Assembly (NCBI GenBank): GCA_011773795.1
Contig: WVWW01000247.1
Coordinates: 11,941-18,657 of the forward strand
Length of the DNA stretch: 6,717 nt
Direction of reading: 5' to 3'
From: Acidobacteriota bacterium
Lineage (GTDB): Bacteria > Acidobacteriota > Polarisedimenticolia > Polarisedimenticolales > Polarisedimenticolaceae
The translations under genes and the position numbers were made by a program. Below the pieces are notes generated by a model that did no database searches, was not told the origin of the DNA, and was given only the letters and a program-made list of their open reading frames with translations. Below, in pieces: positions 1 through 4,845 of this stretch. Position 1 is the stretch's first letter. The number at the start of each line of letters is the position of its first letter.

Positions 1-1
1 C

Positions 2-976
2 CCGCGCCCGGAGCCCGGCCCCGGCGAGCTGTTGATGCGCGTCGAGGCCAGCGGCATCTGCGGCTCGGACGTGATGGAGTGGTACCGCAAGCCGCGCGCC
101 CCGCAGGTGCTCGGTCACGAAGTGAGCGGCGTCGTCGAAGCGCTCGGCGAAGGCGTCGATGCCTTCGCGCCGGGCGACCGGATCGTCAGCACGCACCACG
201 TGCCCTGCAACGACTGCCGTTATTGCCGCCGCGGCTTGCACAACGTCTGCGAGTCGATGCACCGCACGAGCTTCGATCCCGGGGGCTTCAGCGAGTTCGT
301 GCGGCTCCCCGAGGTGAACGTGCAGCGCGGCACGTTCAAGCTGCCGGACAGCGTCTCGTTCGACGCGGCGACGTTCGTCGAGCCGCTCGCCTGTGTCCTG
401 CGCGGCCAGCGGCTGGCGGGCGTCACACGCGGTGACAGCGTCCTGGTGATCGGAGCGGGGATCTCGGGCATCCTGCAGATCCAGGCTGCCCGCGCCCACG
501 GCGCCGCGAAGGTCTTCGCCGCGGACGTCCAACCGACGCGCCTCGACATGGCCCGCCGTTTCGGCGCCGACGAGGCCTGGGAGGCGAGCGAGCCGCTCGC
601 CGAGCGGCTGCGAGCGGCCAACGACGGCCGGCTGGCCGATCGAGTCCTGGTCTGCACCGGGGCCCGCGCGGCGCTGGAGGGTGCGCTGGAGCTCATCGAC
701 CACGGAGGGAGCCTGCTGGTCTTCGCCCCGTTGACCCCGGGCGAGACGCTGGCGCTCGACGTCAACGACCTGTGGAAGCGTGGCGTCTCGATCGTGCATT
801 CCTACGCGGGGCCGCCGGAGGACATGCGCTCGGCGCTCGGCTGGATCGGCGCCGGCCGGGTCGACGTCGAGGGGATGATCACCCACCGCCTCCCGCTCGC
901 AAGAACCGGGGAGGGTTTTCGTCTGGTCGCGGAAAGTGGCGATTCCCTCAAGGTGCTGATCGAACCCGGGCGATAA
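2..976 (+). CDS. Zinc-dependent medium-chain alcohol/polyol dehydrogenase (5' end missing)
   Basis: This cytoplasmic enzyme probably oxidises an alcohol or polyol with NAD+, like sorbitol or threonine dehydrogenases; the substrate cannot be read from sequence. The frame is open from base 2 (324 codons visible, stop TAA 974-976). The opening residues PEPGPGELL normally follow about 15-20 residues of this family, so the true start lies left of the window and the ATG at 35 is internal. Seen, counting from the first visible codon: likely catalytic-zinc residues C20, H39-E40 (GHE) and E127 in FVEPLAC; structural-zinc cysteines C69, C72, C75 and C83; a Rossmann motif GAGISG at 151-156; and D175 at the end of the second strand, which favours NAD over NADP. 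The fold looks complete apart from the missing N-terminus. The next gene starts 8 bases after the stop. Family assignment is firm; specificity is unknown. Confidence 0.93.
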   Translation, partial: PRPEPGPGELLMRVEASGICGSDVMEWYRKPRAPQVLGHEVSGVVEALGEGVDAFAPGDRIVSTHHVPCNDCRYCRRGLHNVCESMHRTSFDPGGFSEFVRLPEVNVQRGTFKLPDSVSFDAATFVEPLACVLRGQRLAGVTRGDSVLVIGAGISGILQIQAARAHGAAKVFAADVQPTRLDMARRFGADEAWEASEPLAERLRAANDGRLADRVLVCTGARAALEGALELIDHGGSLLVFAPLTPGETLALDVNDLWKRGVSIVHSYAGPPEDMRSALGWIGAGRVDVEGMITHRLPLARTGEGFRLVAESGDSLKVLIEPGR

Positions 977-984
977 TCAAGAGG
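972..984 (+). promoter_or_regulatory. Possible -10 element of a leaderless promoter for the DUF3810 gene
   Basis: GATAAT at 972-977 matches TATAAT at five of six positions and ends 7 bases before the ATG at 985. It overlaps the TAA stop of the dehydrogenase. The GAGG at 981-984 touches the start codon, so it is too close to act as a normal Shine-Dalgarno sequence. No clear -35 box is visible. Transcription would begin at or very near the ATG. This is inference from spacing, strengthened by the similar layout at 4834-4848. Confidence 0.45.
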
Positions 985-2121
985 ATGCGACGCCCCGAGA
1001 CGCTGCCCCAGGATCGCCGTGTTCCCTGGAGGTTCCGCCTGACCCTGTTCGGGATCGGCGTCGTGACCTGGGCGGTCCAGATGGGCCTCCGCGGGCGCCC
1101 CGGCTGGGTCGAAACCGCGTACTCGAACACCATCTACCCCATCGTGCGGGAGTTCGTCGGCACGCTCACCGGCTGGATGGCCTACTCCTTCATGGAGCTG
1201 ATCGTCCTGGTCGCGATCGTCTGGCTGATCTACAAGGCGGTCACCGTCACGCGCTCCGTGTATAGCAGGCGACGCAGTTTGCGCAATGCTGTGGCCCACA
1301 CCATCAGCTTCACGCTCACGATGGTCGGCGTGTTTTACGCGTGGGGTATGTTCGGCTGGGGCTTCAACTACTACCGGAAGCCGTTCCTCCAGGTCGAGAA
1401 CCTCGACCGGACAGGCATCAAGCCCGAAGAGCTCCGTGCCGTTTCCCAAAAGCTGATCGTCGAGGCCAACGAGCTCCGCATACAGCTCGAGGAAGATGAA
1501 GACGGTGTGATGCGCACCGACGACGGGGATCGAGCCGCGCTCAAGCGGGTCCGCGCCGCGTTCAGGGCGCCCGGCGTCGAGTACCTGTCGCTTCGTGACG
1601 GCTACGTGTCGCGACCCAAGGGCTTGATTCTGCCGGTGCTTCCGTGGTTGAACATCGGCGGGGTGTTCTTCCCGTATACCGGTGAGCCCAACGTCGGGAT
1701 GGAGCAACCGGTGCACGACCGGTTGTTCGCGGCGTGCCACGAAGCCGCGCACCAGCTCGGCTGGGCGCGTGAGGAAGAGGCCAACTTCATCGGTTATGCG
1801 GTCTGCCGCCGTCATCCCGACGCCGACTACCGTTACGCCGCCGCTCAGGGTGCGCTGGCCTACGCGCTGGGCGCGCTGCGCCAGGCCGATCAGGATGCAG
1901 CCGCGGCGGTGATGTTGACGCTCTCCAAGCCGCTGCAGCGTGACTGGGCCGCTTCGCACGAATTCTGGAAACGCTACGACACGCGGCTCGCCGACGCGGC
2001 GTTGCGCGTCAACGACGCCTACCTCAAGACGCTGGGCCAGGAGGAGGGGATCCGCAGCTACGGCCTGATGGTCGAGCTGCTCGTCGCCGATCACCGCCGC
2101 GAAGCCCACGACTCCCGGTGA
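985..2121 (+). CDS. DUF3810-family membrane protein with HExxH metallopeptidase signature
   Basis: This is probably an inner-membrane protein of the DUF3810 family, whose function is not established. It has 378 residues. Three hydrophobic segments are visible at about 16-34, 62-88 and 103-124, followed by WGFNYYR (124-131), which resembles a conserved patch of the family, and a large domain outside the bilayer. HEAAH at 252-256 is a zincin-type motif with two candidate zinc ligands (H252, H256) and a catalytic glutamate (E253). The acidic run EEEAN at 263-267 could supply the third ligand. The most likely role is a membrane-bound zinc peptidase, but that is inference from the motif. The ATG at 985 is chosen because it gives a sensible short N-terminus before the first membrane segment; the frame is open further upstream, but that part lies inside the dehydrogenase gene. 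The stop overlaps the start of the hydrolase gene by four bases, so the two are likely made together. Confidence 0.82.
   Translation: MRRPETLPQDRRVPWRFRLTLFGIGVVTWAVQMGLRGRPGWVETAYSNTIYPIVREFVGTLTGWMAYSFMELIVLVAIVWLIYKAVTVTRSVYSRRRSLRNAVAHTISFTLTMVGVFYAWGMFGWGFNYYRKPFLQVENLDRTGIKPEELRAVSQKLIVEANELRIQLEEDEDGVMRTDDGDRAALKRVRAAFRAPGVEYLSLRDGYVSRPKGLILPVLPWLNIGGVFFPYTGEPNVGMEQPVHDRLFAACHEAAHQLGWAREEEANFIGYAVCRRHPDADYRYAAAQGALAYALGALRQADQDAAAAVMLTLSKPLQRDWAASHEFWKRYDTRLADAALRVNDAYLKTLGQEEGIRSYGLMVELLVADHRREAHDSR
2118..2121 (+). other. GTGA stop/start overlap (translational coupling)
   Basis: The GTG start of the hydrolase (2118-2120) overlaps the TGA stop of the DUF3810 gene (2119-2121). No Shine-Dalgarno-like sequence precedes it (the upstream bases are C-rich), so reinitiation by ribosomes finishing the upstream gene is the likely route. 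The overlap is seen directly; the coupling is inferred. Confidence 0.75.
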
Positions 2122-2987
2122 ACGAGCATCGCATCCGGCTGCCCGGCGGCCGTACGCTGGCCGCCGCCGAGGTCGGCGACCCGGACGGGACACCGCTGTT
2201 CCTGTTCCACGGCTTCCCCGGCTCGCGGCTCGGCGTCCAGCTGGCCCACGAGGAGGCGCAGCGCCAGGGGGTCCGCCTGATCGCGCTCGATCGTCCCGGA
2301 TGGGGTCAGTCCGATCCGCTTCGCGGCCGCCGCCTGCACGACTGGCCCGCCGATCTCACCGCCGCCGCCGACCGGCTCCACTGCGACCGCTTCAACGTGC
2401 TGGGTCTTTCCGGCGGTGCGCCGTTCTCGTTGGCCAGCGCGGCCGCCGTGCCGGACCGCATCGGTCGCGTCGGCGTGCTCTGCGGGTTGGGTCCCGTCGC
2501 GGCGATGCGCAAGGGTGACGGGATGATCTGGCACAACCGTCTCGGCTTGAAGCTTGCGTCCCGTGCACGCTGGTTGGTCGGTCCGGCCCTGATCGTCGCC
2601 GCACCGTTGCTCCGACACCTCTCCGGGTTCGCGATCGACAACCTGACCCGCCACTCGGGAGCGGCCGACCGCGCCGCGCTGAGCGACCCATGGGTCCGCC
2701 AGGTCTTCGGTCGCGAGTTTCGCGAGGGCTTTCGAAGCGGCGCCGGCGCCGCGGTGGATGCCCGGATTTACGGTGCCGCCTGGGATCTCGACTTCGCCGC
2801 GATCGTGCCGCCCGTGTTCCTGTGGCACGGCGAGGCCGACACCATCGTCCCCGTCTCCATGGCGCGTTGGGTTGCCGACAAGATCCCCGACGTTCACCCG
2901 ACGTACTACCCCGGCGAGGGCCATTTTTCAGTCGTCTTGAATCACTTGCCGGAGATCGTCGAGGTGATGCGCGTCCGGCCTGCGTGA
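2118..2987 (+). CDS. Alpha/beta hydrolase fold protein
   Basis: This is a 289-residue cytoplasmic hydrolase of the alpha/beta fold, probably acting on an ester, lactone or similar small substrate that cannot be named from sequence. Features seen: HGFPGS at 31-36 (oxyanion-hole HG), DRPGWGQSD at 58-66, nucleophile elbow GLSGG with S98, a partly hydrophobic cap region at about 125-225, the acid in WHGEADTIVP (D241), and the catalytic histidine in GEGHFS (H269). The Ser-Asp-His triad is complete and the length is normal for the family. There is no signal peptide. The GTG start is chosen because the N-terminal strand RIRLPGGRTLAAAEVGD is typical for the family and begins right there. It overlaps the DUF3810 gene by four bases, so the two probably share a transcript. 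Whether they act on related molecules is unknown. Confidence 0.92.
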   Translation: MNEHRIRLPGGRTLAAAEVGDPDGTPLFLFHGFPGSRLGVQLAHEEAQRQGVRLIALDRPGWGQSDPLRGRRLHDWPADLTAAADRLHCDRFNVLGLSGGAPFSLASAAAVPDRIGRVGVLCGLGPVAAMRKGDGMIWHNRLGLKLASRARWLVGPALIVAAPLLRHLSGFAIDNLTRHSGAADRAALSDPWVRQVFGREFREGFRSGAGAAVDARIYGAAWDLDFAAIVPPVFLWHGEADTIVPVSMARWVADKIPDVHPTYYPGEGHFSVVLNHLPEIVEVMRVRPA

Positions 2988-3000
2988 TACCTTGCGCGAC
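2988..3000 (+). promoter_or_regulatory. Weak -10-like element before the RskA-like gene
   Basis: TACCTT at 2988-2993 fits the loose pattern TANNNT and ends 7 bases before the ATG at 3001. It matches TATAAT at only three positions. The 13-base gap holds no Shine-Dalgarno sequence. It is listed because the spacing resembles the stronger examples at 972 and 4834; alone it would not be convincing. Confidence 0.22.
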
Positions 3001-3555
3001 ATGGACACCGGGCTGAGGTACGAGGGCGAGGCGGCGCGTCAGAGATTCATCGTCCTCTGGTTACGGCCCGCGATCGCGGCACTCGCGTTCGGCCTGTTCA
3101 CCTTCTTCGTCGTTTCTGTGCCGGCCGAGAAGGAAAAGATCCAGCTGCGCGCCGACGTACAGCGGCTCACGGCCGAGAACGAGACGTTGCAGGGCAAGCT
3201 CCGCGACATGCTGCCGTTCGCCAATGCCGGCCGCTCCCCGGGCCTGTACACCGCGCAACTGGGCACCCCCGGCGACGATGGGGGTTGGGGGCGCGTCCTC
3301 TACGACGAGGCCAGCGGCCGCGGCGTCGTTTACGTTGCCGGGCTGACCACGACCGACGAGCTGGCGTTCTGCTGGTGGCAGGACGCCGAGGGGACCCGGC
3401 ACCCGCTCGCGATGATCGAGCTGATCGACGGCTCGGGGGAGGCCTCGATCCAGCTACGCCAGGAGCGCGAGGGCGCCGTTCTCGTCACGCTGGGGTCGCC
3501 GGGCGCGGAGCCCGACCCGGAGGCCACGCCGATCTTCGAGGCCGCGATCTACTAG
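3001..3555 (+). CDS. Single-pass membrane protein with RskA-like (anti-sigma-K C-terminal) domain, no sigma-binding domain
   Basis: This 184-residue protein has a short basic N-terminus (1-20), one membrane helix (about 21-40), a charged heptad-like coiled coil (about 42-70) and a domain from about 80 to the end. The order of helix, coiled coil and beta-rich domain matches the C-terminal two-thirds of RskA-type anti-sigma factors. GRVLYDEASGRGVVYVAGL (98-115) and GSPGAEPDPEATPIFEA (166-181) resemble the start and end of that domain; the usual YQLW-like patch is replaced by LAFCWW (121-126). The cytoplasmic zinc-binding anti-sigma domain that normally precedes the helix is missing, and no sigma factor gene is adjacent, so a direct anti-sigma role is doubtful. 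The C-terminal domain is probably periplasmic. The ATG at 3001 is preferred over the TTG at 2992. The gene follows the hydrolase by 13 bases. An alternative is an unrelated FtsB/DivIC-like helix plus coiled-coil protein. Confidence 0.68.
   Translation: MDTGLRYEGEAARQRFIVLWLRPAIAALAFGLFTFFVVSVPAEKEKIQLRADVQRLTAENETLQGKLRDMLPFANAGRSPGLYTAQLGTPGDDGGWGRVLYDEASGRGVVYVAGLTTTDELAFCWWQDAEGTRHPLAMIELIDGSGEASIQLRQEREGAVLVTLGSPGAEPDPEATPIFEAAIY
3552..3555. other. CTAG palindrome giving the stop codons of two convergent genes
   Basis: The rightward gene ends with TAG at 3553-3555, and the leftward thiolase ends with TAG on the other strand (3554-3552). Both stops come from one CTAG palindrome, so the genes overlap by four bases and there is no intergenic terminator. 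Any transcription stop must lie inside the opposing coding region. Confidence 0.95.
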
Positions 3556-4754
3556 CCGACCTTGACCACGACCGCGCCGGCGGTGTCGCCCGCAGCGCAT
3601 CCGGTGAACAACCCGTGGCCGCCGCCCGCGAGCGCCAGCTCCTCGATCAGCTCGATGATCAGCCGCATGCCGGTCGGGCCCTGCGGGTGGCCGTAGATCA
3701 ACGACGAGCCGTAGTTGTTGAACCCGTCCGCGTCGATCCCGAGCTCCTTCGCGAGGTACAGGTCGTTGACGGCGAACGGATTGTGCGTCTTGACTGCCTT
3801 CATGTCGCCGATCGCGAGCCCGGCCGCGTCGAGCGCCGCCTGGGCCGCGGGCACGGTCGCCTTGGCCATGAAGCCCTTGTTCGCGCGGCCCTGGCCGTAG
3901 GAGAGCAGCTGAACCTCGACATCGCCGCCGCGTGACAGCGACCTGGCCTTGTCCCGCGTCGTCAGCACGACGCCGCTGTTGCCGTCCGCCGGGTGCGTTT
4001 GCGAACCGAACGTCACCGTGCCGTCCGGCATCACGGGGCGCAACTTGGCCAATCCCTCTGCCGTCGTCTCGAAGACGCCCTCGTCGGTCTCGACGCTGGC
4101 GATCGTCCTCTTGCCGCGTGCGTCCTTGAGCTCGAACGGGGTCAACATGTAGCGCTTCTGGAACGCCCGATCGTCGGCGAGCGCGTCCTGGTACTGCTCG
4201 TAGCGGCGCAGCGTGAGCGCGTCCTGCTCTTCACGAGTGATTCCGGCCTCCGAGGCGACGTTCTCCGCGGTCTGCAACATCGAGTTGCGTGCCCACGGGT
4301 CGTTGCCGAAGCTGTCCATCACGACATCTTCTTTTTCGCCGGTCCCGCCGGGTCCCGCCGGGTTGGGGTAGTAGATGTGCGGCCCGTTGCTGCAGCGGTC
4401 CGCCGTGACCGCGAGCACCGTGTGATCCCCCGTGGTCTCGATCTCGGCGGCCGCGCTGGCCAGCGCGCGCGCACCGGTCGCGCAGGCCTGCGCGACCATC
4501 GTGCCCGTGATGCCCTCGGCGCCGACCATCGCGGCGAGCCAGGGGCCACCGTACAGCGTGCTCTTCTGCGGCACGGTCATCCCGAGCACGATTGCGTCGA
4601 ATGTCTCGGGCGAAAGATCGCGCTCGGCGAACGCCTTGCGCGCGGCCTGCGCCGCGACGTGGACGCTGTTGAGCGTCGACAGGCTGCCCTGCCACTTGCA
4701 GAAAGGTGTGCTCCAGTAGGCTCCGTAGGGGATGTAGCTGTTCTCGAAACGCAT
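3552..4754 (-). CDS. Thiolase family acyl-CoA acyltransferase
   Basis: This cytoplasmic enzyme of 400 residues, normal for thiolases, catalyses thiolytic cleavage of 3-ketoacyl-CoA or its reverse condensation. Seen: acyl-accepting cysteine C91 in AQACATGA; a DGTVTFGSQTHPADGNSG region (244-261) in place of the usual DGTVTAGNAS stretch; HNPFAVND (324-331) where classical thiolases have NEAF; GHPQGPTGMR (355-364) with catalytic H356; and GLFTGCAAGD (381-390) with the second catalytic cysteine, C386. All main catalytic residues are present. The HNPF variant and the divergent N-terminus (STPFCKWQGSL in place of RTPFG-K) set it apart from the best-studied acetyl-CoA acetyltransferases, so the acyl chain it prefers is uncertain and an SCP2-like or specialised thiolase is possible. 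The start is supported by GGAG nine bases upstream. No other fatty-acid or CoA gene is visible beside it. Confidence 0.9.
   Translation of the reverse strand: MRFENSYIPYGAYWSTPFCKWQGSLSTLNSVHVAAQAARKAFAERDLSPETFDAIVLGMTVPQKSTLYGGPWLAAMVGAEGITGTMVAQACATGARALASAAAEIETTGDHTVLAVTADRCSNGPHIYYPNPAGPGGTGEKEDVVMDSFGNDPWARNSMLQTAENVASEAGITREEQDALTLRRYEQYQDALADDRAFQKRYMLTPFELKDARGKRTIASVETDEGVFETTAEGLAKLRPVMPDGTVTFGSQTHPADGNSGVVLTTRDKARSLSRGGDVEVQLLSYGQGRANKGFMAKATVPAAQAALDAAGLAIGDMKAVKTHNPFAVNDLYLAKELGIDADGFNNYGSSLIYGHPQGPTGMRLIIELIEELALAGGGHGLFTGCAAGDTAGAVVVKVG
4341..4360. repeat. Exact 10-base tandem duplication inside the thiolase gene
   Basis: GGTCCCGCCG occurs twice in direct succession. It encodes the glycine/proline loop PAGPGGTG (132-139) of the thiolase. 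The unit is not a multiple of three, so gain or loss of a copy would break the frame; the frame is intact here. Confidence 0.85.
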
Positions 4755-4763
4755 CGGTATGAG

Positions 4764-4769
4764 CTCCAG
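4764..4769 (-). promoter_or_regulatory. Shine-Dalgarno sequence of the thiolase gene
   Basis: On the minus strand CTGGAG lies with its GGAG core nine bases before the ATG. It decides the start and shows that this organism uses Shine-Dalgarno initiation for some genes, in contrast to the starts at 985 and 4846. Confidence 0.6.
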
Positions 4770-4833
4770 TGGGTTTCTGATTTGAAAGGGTATCGACCAG
4801 TTTAGCAGTCCGGGTAAAGCCTGCCGCGCACGG

Positions 4834-4845
4834 TATATTCCCTGC
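4834..4845 (+). promoter_or_regulatory. Probable -10 element of a leaderless promoter for the cytochrome gene
   Basis: TATATT at 4834-4839 matches TATAAT at five of six positions and ends six bases before the GTG at 4846. No Shine-Dalgarno sequence lies between, and no good -35 box is seen at the usual distance. The mRNA would start at or next to the GTG. The motif and spacing are seen directly; leaderless transcription is inferred. Confidence 0.5.

Larger units (their letters stand above)
4755..4845. promoter_or_regulatory. Divergent promoter region between thiolase and cytochrome genes
   Basis: This 91-base spacer is the longest non-coding stretch in the window and is visibly richer in A and T than its flanks. 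It must carry the start signals for both outward-facing genes. For the thiolase, leftward candidates are TTTACC (4818-4813) and GATACC (4794-4789) with an 18-base spacer, or TAAACT (4804-4799) as a -10; all are weak matches. For the cytochrome, TATATT lies at 4834-4839. I see no convincing operator palindrome. Confidence 0.5.

Noticed and set aside
772..984. N-terminal extension of the DUF3810 protein by 71 residues
   Set aside because: The extension lies wholly within the conserved C-terminus of the dehydrogenase in another frame and is arginine-rich and disordered in character; the ATG at 985 gives a normal family N-terminus.
981..984. GAGG as the Shine-Dalgarno sequence of the DUF3810 gene
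   Set aside because: It touches the start codon, leaving no spacer, so it cannot pair with 16S rRNA while the ATG is in the P site.
802..2193. A 463-codon minus-strand open frame opposite the DUF3810 gene
   Set aside because: It is codon-for-codon antisense to the real gene, is rich in Arg, Val and Gly as expected for such shadows, and crosses the boundaries of three genes.
2091..2924. A 277-codon minus-strand open frame opposite the hydrolase
   Set aside because: It is in the exact antisense register to a gene with a complete catalytic triad and has no motif of its own.
2992..2994. TTG as start of the RskA-like gene
   Set aside because: An ATG lies three codons downstream and neither has a Shine-Dalgarno sequence; the ATG is the simpler choice, though the TTG cannot be excluded.
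3540..3620. Rho-independent terminator between the convergent genes
   Set aside because: No stable stem followed by a T run is visible; the GC-rich short repeats here are ordinary coding sequence of the thiolase C-terminus.
3285..3935. A 216-codon plus-strand frame spanning the RskA-like gene end and the thiolase end
   Set aside because: It bridges two real genes in the wrong frame and has the arginine/alanine-rich composition of a GC shadow.
3993..4805. A 270-codon plus-strand open frame opposite the thiolase
   Set aside because: It is in antisense register to a thiolase with all its catalytic motifs; the product is low-complexity and unrecognisable.
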